Of a DNA stretch of 64,000 nucleotides, positions 1 through 12,780 are shown one piece after another. The stretch's first letter is position 1. Each line of letters starts with the position of its first letter. Location of the stretch: NCBI GenBank assembly GCA_021396245.1, contig WNYE01000007.1:124001-188000 (forward strand). The letters run 5' to 3'. The position numbers and the translations under genes are program-made. This DNA comes from Sporothrix humicola. Its lineage: Eukaryota; Ascomycota; Sordariomycetes; Ophiostomatales; Ophiostomataceae. Under the pieces are notes generated by a model that was not told the DNA's origin, searched no databases, and saw nothing but the letters and a program-made list of their open reading frames with translations.

Positions 1-143
1 GTACTTTAACCCGCCAACAGCAAGCGCCGCTTTTCAAGTGATAGACAGGAGACAGATGGCAGCAGGCCAAATCAGATGTATAATGTGGCAATTGGCAATT
101 CAGGGATAACAGACGCAGCTCTTGTTTTCAGGAGATCAACTGC

Positions 144-171
144 GAATAACGAATAACGAATAACGAATAAC
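144..171. repeat. Short tandem repeat, 7-bp unit GAATAAC x4
   Basis: Four exact consecutive copies of GAATAAC, followed by degenerate copies (GAACAGC, GAGTAAC). It is a minisatellite-like tract in non-coding DNA with no evident function. Confidence 0.8.
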
Positions 172-2104
172 GAACAGCGAGTAACAGCTCTTGTTTCTGT
201 CCCTTCGTGCCGTCCGACTGTTGGGAGTTTTGACGGGAAAATCCGTCTCACCTCTAATGTGTCGATTTTCCTATTTATTTATTTCCCAATTAATTTTTCC
301 GTCCTTTTCTTCTGCAACCGCGGATTTTGGTGTCTTTTGGCGCACTTTGGCCAGCTTTTGGCGCGTTTCATAAAGCTCTGAGCTATCGACGCGGACTGCA
401 TCGATTCGAGCCAGTGATAGACTAACATCGACAGATCGACAGAGGCGTTTGGCTAATCCAATTGCGTCTCCATTGAACACTCTTCAATGCATATTTGCCT
501 TCCCAGGGGCAGTGACGTAGGTCTATCAAACGGTAGACAAGCTCGACAAGCCATCAGAAAAGCATCACAAGATATGATTTAGACAGGGCTGAAATGGCAA
601 TATGACCAGAGAAAAGAAGCCGGCGGAGGCAAGTGAATTGACAGGAAAAGCGGAAGTAGGCCGCCGGTAAAAGATAGATATTGAATTCAGGAACATAACA
701 GAAGTTTGATATTCAGAACTACTTTTAGTTCACTGTTGTCTGATACGAATACGATGCATGGCATTCTCCATCTCTGATCTCTGATCTCTGCAAAGTATCG
801 AAAAGCTCTGCATCTTGGCAAAGCAAACACCGGCGGTACTTTTCACGATTAAGCAAGAGCGACGCCAAAAAGACCATATAGAGTCTAAAACCTTCTTCTA
901 AAAAGACTCCAAATAGTCTTGTTTTTTACGAGATGCCTTTTTTGTTTAGTCTTTTGATTTTTCGCATCACTTTCGCATGCTATTGTCCATAGGCTCTCTC
1001 CTCTCTTACTGCTCCTATCTCGCTAAAAGCGTAAAATATCACCACGAACCGGGCACGGCGAGATACAGCATCCGCGTCTAGGACTCGTTTCTTTTGCTAC
1101 TTTTGTCTCCAAGAATGAAAAGGCCACAAAATAGCTTGCATATTGTACACGTATGTTCCGTACACTCACCGCTGATCCTATTTTGATCGCGTCTGGCGTC
1201 TGCCCTTTCCCTCGACTTACAGACTTACACGATGGCGTAGCTGCATGAAATTTTATGGTGAATATCATTGGCTCATGGGGGCTCAATGCTCCTGCAAGGC
1301 CGGCTGTTGACGCTCCAGCGTTGCATTCAAGCCTGTTTCCCTCTACGTTTTCTTGCAGGTCTTGCTGTTCTTGGTCTGTCGTAATATTTCTGGTGTTGCA
1401 CAAGGAAAGCAAGGAGAAAATAAACGAAAATGCTGGCGGCTCAAGGCGTAACAGTCGTGAACCAGAGTGACAGAAAAAGAAAGCAAAAATGTCAGGACAT
1501 AGAAGCCAAAAAGAACAAAAATATCAAAGCGTACAAGAACGAGAAGAAGAAAGAAACACGAATTAGTTTCACCCCGGCCCCTTCTCCGCTCTTCCTCGCG
1601 ATTTGGTTACACACCTTTTCTTTTATCGTCGTCGTCTTTTCAAGTGAAAAGTGAAGCATGTCCTGGCCAGTTTCCCTCCACCAACGGCCAACTTGCAGCC
1701 CTTTTTTTTGTCCATATTCCGGCCCGGTTGACGGCCAGTTGCATTTCGGCTGGCTACAGAAATACACGTTTTCGTGTTCGTCAATATTGTGTGCTCCGTG
1801 CTCCAGAGTCATATCACGTATTTTGCATTGTTCACCGTCTTTTGCCTTTCATTATTTTCAGTCTTTTTAAAGAAAAAAAAAGGAGAGGCAAATGTCGATG
1901 GAATAGGAAAACGAGAAATAAAGGCCATCAAGGTCACATTTTCTCCTCTTTCTCTCTTCATTCAACCCCCACAGCATTTTGCCAAGCTCTTTTTAGTTTC
2001 CAGTTTGGGGTCGTCCTGATGTCTGTCACCCCCATCACTTTTCTCGTTTCGTCTTTCCATATTTTTCGCCTCTCTTCGCCGTCCTTCTCGCTCCCTCCAA
2101 CCTC

Positions 2105-2107
<3 letters not shown>

Positions 2108-2147
<40 letters not shown>
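2108..2147. repeat. Poly(T) tract of 40 bases
   Basis: An uninterrupted run of 40 T, lying in a pyrimidine-rich stretch. It could be a homopolymer expansion or the poly(A) tail of a retroposed copy in minus orientation. I see no recognisable retroposon body beside it. Length may also be affected by sequencing error. Confidence 0.9.
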
Positions 2148-4035
2148 CATTGCGGCGAGCTTCCGCGAGTAAGCTAACATGGCTTTTCTGGTCCTTTGCA
2201 GGCTCTTAATTTTCGGTTGACACCCACCATCACGCCTTCCTCTGACGGCGCAATGATGAGACCGAGACGAAAAAGGACGAGCAAGAGGACGTCCATGAAG
2301 AGAAGGTGCACTAAAAGCTAAAAGATCAGCGCTTGCAAGCCGCTCGATTTTAGCACCAGCATTAGGCCACTCGGAACGTACTGGTGATCGTCCGCCGGCG
2401 GTTTTATTGGGCACTACCGGGCTGGGCTGCACGTTTAGCGCCACCTCTTATTCCTCCGAAGAGGGCAGGGGAGTTTTGCCATGAACGGAGAGGAAAAAGG
2501 CGCTGAAGTAGAGGTGTTGGAGCGCTGAAAAGAGGAAAGACACGGCACAAGTGAGCTCAAGCCGTGTTCGAGGCGTCTAAATGATGTGGAGAGAAGTGGA
2601 GAGCGGGTCGTGCAACGGTGCACAAGGGAAAAAAACGAGAGAGTTAAGGGGCAGGAATAGGGAAAATGTCCAACGATATGCCATCTTGAAGAACGACATC
2701 ATGTGCATTTGTTTTTGTATTCTGGTCTGTTTTTGGCTCTTTTGCCGCGCAAGTACGAGTAGGAGCACAAAAATAAACGAGATGAAATGTAGCATTTGTA
2801 ATACGTCGTAAAATACGGACGGCAAGCGCGCGTGGAGATGAGATTTGAAAATAGAGACCTGGGGACCTGGAGACCAGACAGAAAATAGAGACCAAAAAAG
2901 GCAATGCAACGGACGAGAAGAGAAAACGAGGCAAAACGGGCGCTAGATAAACTCAAGAGAGATCAGCCAGGGATCATCCATGCTGTGCAACCCCAAACTC
3001 AAACAGAAAGTCACAGAAAAAAGGCCTTAAAAAATCGTAAAGATACTCCGTACGTCGGGCCTGCACTGATCCGGTCCAATGATGTTTATTGAAAAACGGG
3101 GGTGGCAGAAGTCAGAATGAGGGATGGACTGACATGCAAGGCAAGCATCGGCGGCAACGAGGCGTTTTTGCTGTCATCTGTCGTCTTCTATCTGTATTTT
3201 ATTTTTTATTTTATTTTTTTTTCTTAAAAAAGGAGAAAATAAAAGCACGCCCTAATGTGCCGTTGTCCGAAAAGTGCCCTGTATTACCCTCTCAAGGATT
3301 ACTTTAGGCCTTTACGGTGTAGACGTTCAGATCCCATCCCTTGCTTTTACTGTTTTTGAATTGGATCGACTTCATTTTGACTCCGTTCCTGGGCATCTAA
3401 ACTGTTCACAGGCTGGTGCCAGAAAATAAAAGCTCCCTCGAGCATCAACATCGCCGGCTCATAGCATATCCGTGTCGTCGATCTTGTAAAAAGATATACA
3501 GCAACTCTCCCTTGCGTCGAGTCTCCACGTGTGAAGAGTGGATTCAAAGTGAACAAAAGAACTCGAAAGAAATTCAAACAAAAGACCAAATAAATAAATG
3601 AAAGAAAATAGGATATGAAGAGCTGAAAAGAGGAGCTCGATATCACAGAACGGCTGCTCACAAAGAACCACGGCGGCTAATGCCCCTCGATATCGACAAA
3701 TTAGCCGTTCAACGCCATTCTGGTTTGGTCGTCACCTGCCAGTAATCCCTTTTCATTGAGCGTCACTCATGTCACCCCGTCCCCTCTTCTGCCTCTCTTA
3801 AAATTCCTGGTTTAGGATTAGGATACGATTTGATGGTCGGGGACTTTTTTTTATTTAAAATTTTTATGCTCCGTAGACCAGCTTCAATGACACTTGACGG
3901 CCTCTCCATGGCCCCCATTCTCTCCTTTTTGACCTTTTTGCTCATCTCCCCCCAAATTCTCGCTTTCTGACCAAACGGATGATGGCATCTGTTTTCTTTT
4001 CCTGCAGGTAAATAGCTAATAGCAGTCACAAAAAC

Positions 4036-4065
4036 CATACAGCCACATACAGCCACATACAGCCA
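4036..4065. repeat. Tandem repeat, 10-bp unit x3
   Basis: Three exact consecutive copies of CATACAGCCA in non-coding DNA. Confidence 0.85.
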
Positions 4066-7000
4066 ACAAGTGTCACATATCCCTTGCCTATGATCGTCTG
4101 CTAGTCATTAGCTTGCCCGCTGGAGTGCTGAAAGCAACACACGCTCGACACTGTAAAATGCCCCTCCCATCCACACCGAAAAAGCAAACGCCGTGGCTGT
4201 TTTGTTTTTTCTTTGATTTTTGTTGCTCTATTTCTTCAGCTTTCCTGTCACATTTCCCACCAACATGCTGAGATCGCCCTACCTCCCCCTTCTTCCCCTT
4301 CTTTTTTCTCCTTCCTCCTGTAAAGGTTGCAACCATTATGATCCTTGACCACGAGGTAAGCTGTGCTGTCCTTCGTCAGTTGCGTGAGACTGTGCAGGAG
4401 ATGTATGTTGGACGAGATGTCCCCTTTCCCTGTCCCCCTTATTCTCATCTGTCTGTTGGTTTTGATATTTTCAACCGTTCGCCCCAGGATGATCCTTACT
4501 CACTTGGGCCTATGTTTTTCGCTTCTCTGATAACGAACTCCGTGATGCAGAGAACTGCGTGCACATGATATCATTGCCGGAGCAAAATAAGGGAAAAAAG
4601 AAGAAATTCGCCGACCTTATTCAAAGTATGTTTTTTAAAAACGCAACAGTCTTGGCTGCGCAAAAGTAAATGTTGTAAAAGGTGTGTTCTACACAAGTCC
4701 ATCGAATCAGAACCAAAACGGCTGCACACCCGGGTCGATCATCTGTCCCCGTTTTGATCCCACCCCCCCTTGATCCTTGATCCTCTACCACTCTTTTTTT
4801 TCCCCCTTCATATCTCTTCATATTCAACCCCTCGTCGCTATTTAGCCCTCTTCCTACGCTCTCATTTTTGAGCCAATACCGTTCCAGCCACCCTCTTCAG
4901 TCTCTTTTCGTCTAGCTTCAAGCGAGTATCAAGACACTTTCTCCTGCATTTCCTTGTGGTTGTGCTGTTTATGGAAACCTTCTTTCCTTCTTTCCTCAAC
5001 ACCCCCGTATCCGACAACACACCTACGTAATAATCTCCTGATTTTATTTGCTTTTTCGTTGCGCTTTCTTTTGTGCCACTAACATGACTGTTGTTCTTCT
5101 TCGTCGTTCAGTATCATAAAACCCAGGTCAGAAAGTAAAAGACCTTCTAGACCAGTTCCTTCTTTCTTTCCTCTCTCCACTGTGGCTTTCGGCATTTGCT
5201 CTTGTGGTGGCTTTCTCTTCACAAAGTACGTCGTTGACCGTTTAAAAGTGTACGTAATATTATATGGCAGAAGCAATACAGAGAGGTGTGATGAACGCAT
5301 AGAGAGTACCACCCACACGTAGTTTATTTTCCTATTGTGGCCATGAGCACACGGGTTTTCTTTCATGCAAGCTGAGCTTGTCGTTCATTCGGATGTCGGA
5401 GACGCAGCCGACAAGCATTGCCGTTGCAACTTCCCAGTCTTGCGCGAGCTTGCAGGCGGTCAAGCAGTGGTCAAAGCAGAGAGCAAAAGAAGAGGATGGA
5501 GGATGGAGGACGGCCCGGGAGGATTCTGGCCGAGGAAGGGGGTCTACAGAAATAGAAACACTCTTTTTTCAAGCGGCAAACGGGTCGTGTCAAGTATCAA
5601 GCGATCAATTCAGAATGCACGGGGTGAATAAATGGGCGAAAAGGATGAAGACGAGGCCGCAGGGAGACACGGCAGGGCGGCAATTCGTGATCCCAAAATA
5701 ACCCACTGTCGCAAAATCAAAATATGGCGGCTGAGAGGAAGGCAGAATAGATTGACGCGGGGAGATGTCCTCGGCAAGGTAAGCAAAGGCACAAAAATAG
5801 GACGAGGATACTATTGAAGGTGTAAAATGGGGGAAAAACGAGAAAGAAAAAAAAGAAGGAAAAGAAAGAAGGCCGTGATCATCTCTATGAAATATCTCCA
5901 CATTCTTCACCAAATGAAAACTCTAAAGAACATGAAGTCGTCGCCGAACAACGACCCTCATCTGTTTATTCTCCGTTCTTCATTCATCTAGTCTACACCT
6001 TCTTTCCGCTTTTCCGTGTGTCTTGTGCCATGTGCCGAACATGGTACTGCCAAAAAGCGACAAGAGTACAAAAGTCATTAAAAGTTCAACGGCCGCTCAC
6101 TGAGGCCACACGGGCAGACAGCAAAGTGGTCGATCCTTCATGCAGCTGTCCCTTTTCGGACGATACTCGTTCGCCGCATTCTGTTTGATGTTCTTCTGGA
6201 AGGTCTGTGAGAGGGAAAACCGTTTCCAGTCAAGGGATGAGATGCCGAGAAGCCATCAGAGTAAACTCTGAAATTAAAAACAGAACATGAAAAGAAAAAA
6301 AACAGGAATAAGAAACAAAGTGACAGAAAAAGCAATTATTGTCACAGAGAGCCATGCTGAAGATAAACCTCATCGATGCTAGCTACGGCGACGCCGTGAG
6401 TGGTTGTAAATATTGTGGACGCGGATGCTACACATTTCTTTGTCCCCTAGCCGCGCGGGATGTCTCTGTCTCTGTGTTGACTCTCCCTTTCGTCCTCCTC
6501 TTGTGTCTTCCCCTGTCCCGTTTCTGCATTCGGCATCGTGACATTGGCCTTCTTTCTTTGTTTCCACTTGTTTTACGCCATGCCTCCCCCTCGTCCTTCG
6601 TACCCAAATTCAATAGCTAGTTCTTTGTTACTGCCAGGTCAGGAATCAATCGCAAGCCAAAACCGTTACAATATGCAAGGCACATCTTTTACAGATTTTG
6701 ACAAGAAACGACCATCTTGCATGTCCATACCAAGATCGATAGCTGAACGGCTTACTCCGCGGTAAGGGTCTTATGCCTTAATCCGGGCTGTACAAATCAA
6801 AAGTCGTGTTTGTTCATGCATGTATTCATCACATACATGCCTTTACGAGGTTATCGTTTTCCACAAGTTCAACATGGATATTGTGCCCCTGGACGGCTCG
6901 ATGTTATTTTTGTCGTGTAATTTATTCTCATAATGACCTTGTATGACCTTGTATATTCATCACGCTCAGTGTTCCTCCCGGGAGCGGGAAGACGGCCGCT

Positions 7001-7943
7001 TCCATGGGTCACTTTACGGCTCTCCGTCGCTGAAAAATCCTCTTCTTCTCTCGTGTCGGTCAGGATTCTTCGCACAATATTGTCTCGTTATGGGAGAGAC
7101 ACATTATTTGCTCCGGCAATTTCATCTTTTGGGCTTCATCCGTGACAAAATTTTTACACCTGTGATATTTACGAGTGAACATTGGCGTCTGCCTATTGTT
7201 CGTATATTCATGTCTCGTTTGCCGTCGCCCAGTGACGTATGTATCTGTAGACGAGGCTGTGTGAACGGATTTGGTATCCAAATGAGGAAACCAGCACGAT
7301 GCAAGATATATTCAAAGGGACTACATGAGGCTCAAATCAGGCATCCAAGAAACAAATATCCCGAAGAGAACCCGAAGCGCTGCACAGTCCCATGCATACT
7401 TCGGTATCATTTAACACATCATCCCTTCAAAAGTTGTACGTCAATACTTCCCAGGCAGATTCTTTATTGTTTCTTATGTAACAAGCCATCTGACCGGTTT
7501 ACTCTCATGAATTTTTATTCATTAAATTCGATCCATTTCCCTTCGTGATGAGCCTTAACGTGTTCAGTCTAAATAATAGCTACCACAACTGACCTACCTT
7601 TCCTGTCTTTTTATTTTCTTTATCCCTCGCAGTCGTAGCCCATTATTTGTGATAAACCTGTCCGTTGCCGTGGTTCTGTTTGATAGAATGCCAAATAGAA
7701 CGTGTTTGAAGGATTCCCGATAATTGCATTCAACTTATATGCCATGATGATCCAGACCGTCCTTAGAAGTCTTCTCCTGAAGTAGTGTTCCTCGCAATAT
7801 TCTGTTGTCTAATATCGGGTGTCCCGGTTTGGGGGCCATCTTAATTCTTCCATCTGCTTCATCCCGTGTTTTCTACATGCCCCCTCTTCCCCCCTTATTT
7901 TCTCCGCTTCCCTTGAGATCAGACGTAGTTCACGCTCAGAGAG

Positions 7944-8349
7944 TGTGATGAGGTCGATTATGGTGTGATGAATAGCGAAGCGAGAATGTTAGTGTGAGAA
8001 CATGTAGAAAAAAGAGTGCGAAGCATGTGTATGAGATGTCGGCAAGATAAAGCCTATTTGTACACCCCAATTAACCATCTAGGGCTGTGACACTTGGGGG
8101 ATGCCCTACGCCGTGCATTGTTCATAAATTACATAACCACAACGATAAAAAGTCAAGGACCGGGAATCCGATCAGGTCCCTTGGGAAGCCCTACATTCTC
8201 GTGGAGATTTGATTATTTGATTGATATCAACAAAAGCCCTACGGGGGCTTTAGTAAGAACTTACCGTCCATGTTCCTGAGAGGGTATGCATTGAATTGTT
8301 TATTGTTTCGAATTCAAACCCCGGGAAACTCGTCACACATCTCATCACA
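7944..8349. mobile_element. Candidate solo LTR (about 406 bp)
   Basis: The segment opens with TGTGATGAG and closes with CTCATCACA, an exact 9-base terminal inverted repeat that also satisfies the TG...CA rule of LTR retroelements. It contains no open frame of note. No flanking target-site duplication is visible: the left flank is AGAGAG and the right flank is TCGGTT. That weakens the call. An old LTR, a non-autonomous terminal-inverted-repeat element, or a chance inverted repeat are alternatives. Copy number in the rest of the genome would decide. Confidence 0.35.
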
Positions 8350-10233
8350 TCGGTTCACACACATCTCGAGCAAAGGGACGCGGCCCGGATCATAGGAAGA
8401 GGGAACTCGGGAAGGCGTTTCTTTGGCTCGGGTAAAATATTAAATCCAAACGAACAAGTAGAATTACAGCAAAGTTCGAATAAACATAATAAATAAAAAA
8501 TGGCCAAGGCGACACTCTACAGCCATATGTGATAGGACATGGGACTACATCATTATGACGGTCGGTATAAACATCACCGACACCGACATCAACATAAACA
8601 TAAACGTCAACGTTGACTTCAATTTCGACAGTCGACGCACTGAATCCTTCACATCATGTCCGGCCGTTTCGCACGTCCGACGTTCGCTCACCGATCAGTA
8701 TTTCTCCTCTTTCAAACCACGCACTATCTACTTGTCTTTTCAGAAAAGCAATTTGATCTCGGCGGTTATCCGGTATTGGGGGCCGAAAAACATAAAGACA
8801 GCCGCCATACCCCCCTTTTCTCTGCGTCTGTTTCCACCATCTTGTGACCTGAGTAGACCAGGTGTGCGCTCTTACAATAAAGTGGTAAATCGATATAACC
8901 CGGAATCTAAGCTTTCTTTTTAATTCTACTGTCATGTAAGGCCATCTTCTCCCACCATATTGATGTGCCTTTCTAGATGAGGAGGCTTCGTCATGTCCTG
9001 CACGGCACTTGTGAAAATCCTGGTAAGGCGTACAACGTACTGCAGAGCATGGTGAGACATCGTGAGAGTGAGAAAAAAAAGACTACATCTCCGCCAGGAC
9101 GTCGCCGATGGCTGTCAGAAAATCAAAATTCTTCGTCATGTGATATCCTCAAGGCTCTCCATTCTCTCTATCTGTATAATTTTCAGCCTCACCGGGCGTT
9201 AAGCACAATTTTCACAAGGCGACACATGTATGGAACGAGGGCTTTTTTTATAGAAACTTTTAATTTTTCTGCTTTTCGTACTTTCCTACATGCCTTCCTC
9301 CCCTCTCTTGTATTTATTTTGACAATCCATCTATCATCCTGACCTCGGCAGCTGCGTTTCGTATGTAAATCGAAATTATGTGCCAGGCAAGGCGGTGGAA
9401 TGGAAGAGAGCGAAAGGATTGACCGTCCGATTTCGTTTTCGAAGAAACAGCTGCAAAACAAGGGGAAGCAAAGGCAGAGCAAAAACAAAAGGCAAAAGGC
9501 AAAAACCAGACCGGAACAAATACCACAGTAATAGATGCACAGCGTATGATCAGACCTGAAGGAAAGGAAAGGAAAGAATAAGAAAAACACCGCCCGATAA
9601 AAACAGAAACAGAAAGAAATGAATAAGAAATGAAGCAAAAGAGTACTCCGTATGATATCAAGTAGACAAGTATTAGGGAAAAGAAGTGAAGAAGAAAAAG
9701 AAACAATAGGAAGAGAAGAAAAACGAAATCCAGAAATCAATCCATCTGCCGCTGAGCCAAAAACCCGAAACCAAAAAGTATATAACGAAAAAAAAAATAC
9801 CCGTCCAAAGAAGAGAAATGAAAAGCAAGGAGGAAAAAGATATCGACAAGCCCAGAATAGAACTCAGGAAAAAGCAAATACACCGGCCCAGATATGAAGA
9901 TGTGATTTTTTTAGTGTTTTGGGTGCAACACCCGATGCAAGGGCCTCACACTGGCGAGGCTCCTGCAGGAGAGGAATTGGCGCGAGAGCGATCGTGGCGA
10001 CAGCGAGGCCTGTCGATGGAAGGCTTGTGTAACATGGACGACAGAAGTCGTGATCCCTTGCGTCTCGTCGTGTCTAGCGCCTCTTTTTGCCGCCAAAGGC
10101 AAATCCTCCCGCGAAAATAGTTGGAACGTTGTACACAAGAAACGCGCGCGTAGATAACTTTTTATCGGGGCAAAGATCTGATCAAAGAAATAGCCGCTGT
10201 GCTATTGCAAACGAGATAAGACAGGCGAAGAAG

Positions 10234-10269
10234 AGGCCAGAAAGGAGGCCAGAAAGGAGGCCGGAAAAG
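10234..10269. repeat. 12-bp tandem repeat x3
   Basis: AGGCCAGAAAGG occurs twice exactly and a third time with two changes. It lies just beyond the 3' end of the minus-strand Zn(2)Cys(6) gene and is probably in its 3' flank. Confidence 0.7.
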
Positions 10270-10358
10270 CCAGAAGAGTACACGGCGCGTCAACATTCTC
10301 CCATGTCAGCCTGTGCACAAAGTCGCAATTGCGTCCAAGGGAATACAGGAGGCGGCGC

Positions 10359-12780
10359 CTAAGCACCTTCCAGGGGCTGCACGTAGGAGTAGTTGAAGTC
10401 CAAGAGATTGTCGAGCATCCAGTGCTGCGGGTCGAAGAAGTCGTAGCTGGCCGGGTTCGCGTCGTACGTGAGGCCCGCGCCTAGCATGCCGTTCGAGGCG
10501 TGGCCGGCCAAGCCAGACGGCGCGGGCGTCAAAGTGCCGTTGGACGGCGGTGCCAGCAAGTTCGGCAGGCTGTGTGTCGTCTGCGCAAGCAGGCCGTTGC
10601 CGCTGTCCATGTGCGTCGAAGAGGCGATCGACTCGTTGGCGGAATCGGGGTTCGTCGGGTGCTTGAGTGCTGGAGGAAAGGGCGCATTAGTATCGCGGAC
10701 ACAAATGAGGCGGTGGCTGGTGCGCAAAAAAGACTTACACAAATACTTACCATCTAATGAACCACGGCCTCGTGCCTGGTACTCTTCTCTCCAGTGCCAG
10801 ATGGAGTCAAACACCAGACTCATGCTGTGCCGACACCGCACCTTGAGCTGCAGACTGTCGTCGATGTTGAGCATCGAGTCGTCGTCCACATGCGCCCGGT
10901 TCTGCTGCGTCTCCAGGCGCGCACCGTTCCACATCTGCACCATAAGCTCCGCGAGTCGCCATTGCAGGTCGTTATGGACTACACTGGTCGACCGAATCGC
11001 GTTGATGGTCCGGTGGAAGAGCTGCCGGCCCTGCTCGTAGTCAATCGCTTGCGAGAAGAACGAGCGCATCAGCTTGAGCAGCGCAAAGCTGGCGGCCACG
11101 AGCATCTGCTGCAGGTAGTTGGTCGCGTACTTGAGCGTGTCGATGCCGACATGCTCCTGCGGAGACGAAGGCGACGAAACGGTGCTGTTGGCCAGAATCT
11201 CCTCCAGGAAGCCGACAGTCGAGCGCCACAAGCCCATAAGGTCGTCGAGATAGCCCACTGTCGTGCTGGAGTCGAAGAAGCCGGCGAGACGCAGGTGCAG
11301 GCCGGCGGCCTTGAGATGGAAGGCCACAATGGGAGACAGGTTGCGCGACATGATCTCGGCATGCAGCTCGCCGTATTCGCGGCGGAAAACGCGCATCAGA
11401 ATCGAACGGTGCTCGTCACCAGCGACACCCCGGGAGTCGCTGGCATTGCTGTACATCTCCTTGGAGACCTTGTCGCAGAAGCGCTCGATCTGCAGGCGGG
11501 CCTCCAGTTCGGGCGAGAGCTGGAACGGGCCCGACTCGCCGGACCGCGTCGCCAGCGTCCAGTCGTAAAGCGAGGACGCGGGCTGGCCGTAGCCCGTGCC
11601 GATATTCTGGGCCACAATGTTGCACACCGCCCAAGTGACGACGCGATCGTGGAGCTGGTCCTTATTAAGCTCGACAGCAACGCGCGTAAAATCGTTGATG
11701 TGGTTGGGCCGGTGCAGGCCGATGCCGGTGGCGGTCTTCATCATGACACCGCAGAGAATGTGGGTGGGGTCGGAGGTGGTGGTGCTCGTGGGCAGTGGCC
11801 ATGTGCACAGCAAACACATTGCCTTGACCACAAAGTGCGAGCCAGGGACGTCGCCAATCGTCTTCCAGAGCAGCGTATTCAGTGGAGACGAGATGGCGGT
11901 GAGAAGTGTCGGGTCCAGCGTGTAGCGGCGGGCGGCCACGGCCACAATGGACCAGTAGAGTAACGGATGCTGCTGATAATACTGCTCGGGCGTCAAGGAC
12001 GGGTTGAGGAACGGGAGGAAGGGGTGGTAGAAGAGCCAGAAATCCTGGAACAGCTGGGCCTCGCCCTCCTCGGTGAGGCGTACTTCTTCGAGCTCGCGCA
12101 CGATGCGCGGCAGGTTGTAGGAGCCGCCTCGCTTGAGGTGCAGGAGTGAGGAGACGGCCTCGTCGGAGCCCATAAGTGACGGATTGCGGGTGTGGGAGTA
12201 GATGTGGTTGTTGACGACAGGCGACTGCAGCTGGGAGTGCGAGGCGCTCTCGTCCTCGTTTTCCTCTGGGATCACGTAGCCCTGGGAGCGGGCGAGTTGG
12301 ACGTTCTTGCGCAGCCGCTCAATCTCCTTTTCCATCTCGGCATGCTTGGACCGTTTCCCTATGCGCTTGAAGTTGGACTCGATCTTGCACTGCAGCTTAA
12401 GCCGGTTACAGCGGGAACAGCTGCGGAACGGGTCTTGGGAGACATCGCATCGTAGCTAGAGAAAGAAGAAGCAAGTGTTAGATATGGGCTGGACGGTGGT
12501 TGTGGATAATAAATGCGCCAAGGGACAATGTCTAGCTTACCTTTTGCTGTCGACATTCGTTGCAGGCGCGTTTGACGCCCGGCTGGCGCTTCTTCTCCGA
12601 GTGGTCGCCATCGTCGTCGTTCAGGACGCTGCCGGGACTGCTGTCAAATGTGCTGGCGGGGCCGCCGGCGCTTCTCTTGCGCTTTGCGCCGTTGGCACCA
12701 GCGATACTGCGGACGCTCACGGGGCTTGTCGGGCTTAATGAAGCACCGCCGCCGGCCGCGAGAAGTGGCGAGCCATCCAT
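10359..12780 (-). CDS. Zn(2)Cys(6) fungal transcription factor
   Basis: Nuclear DNA-binding regulator, modelled as three exons: 12780-12541, 12455-10751 and 10669-10359, giving 751 residues. Removing the first intron (85 bp) restores the binuclear cluster C73-X2-C76-X6-C83-X9-C93-X2-C96-X6-C103, which is split right after Lys80. A basic linker and a short coiled coil (about 118-140) follow, then a long fungal_trans-type middle region. The last intron (81 bp) has a good donor, an ACTAAT branch site and a TTTCCTCCAG acceptor, but is stop-free and in frame, so it may be retained. The start was chosen as the ATG nearest upstream of the zinc cluster. The cluster resembles filamentous-fungal Leu3/War1-like regulators; that subfamily call is only a suggestion and no target genes can be inferred. 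Confidence 0.85.

Larger units (their letters stand above)
1..10358. other. Gene-poor region, no convincing gene
   Basis: Over 10 kb with only short open frames in all six frames. None shows a recognisable domain, consistent codon use or a believable splice-joined product. The sequence is a mosaic of A-rich and pyrimidine-rich stretches with several simple repeats listed separately. A candidate solo LTR lies at 7944-8349. No tRNA B-box with a matching A-box and no 5S-like sequence was found by eye. Long non-coding transcripts, a very diverged gene or the far-upstream part of a gene to the left cannot be excluded without RNA data. Confidence 0.6.

Noticed and set aside
1644..2177. 177-codon plus-strand frame
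   Set aside because: Its length depends on the 40-T tract (poly-Phe) and the rest is low-quality Ser/Phe/His translation without a domain.
6943..7548. 201-codon plus-strand frame
   Set aside because: No domain, no coding-like composition, no splice signals or leader. The surrounding region is non-coding in character.
9189..9740. 183-codon minus-strand Phe/Ser/Leu-rich frame
   Set aside because: It is the reverse reading of an A/G-rich stretch, and the apparent membrane character is a composition artefact.
10794..11963. 389-codon plus-strand frame
   Set aside because: Antisense shadow of the Zn(2)Cys(6) gene in GC-rich coding sequence.
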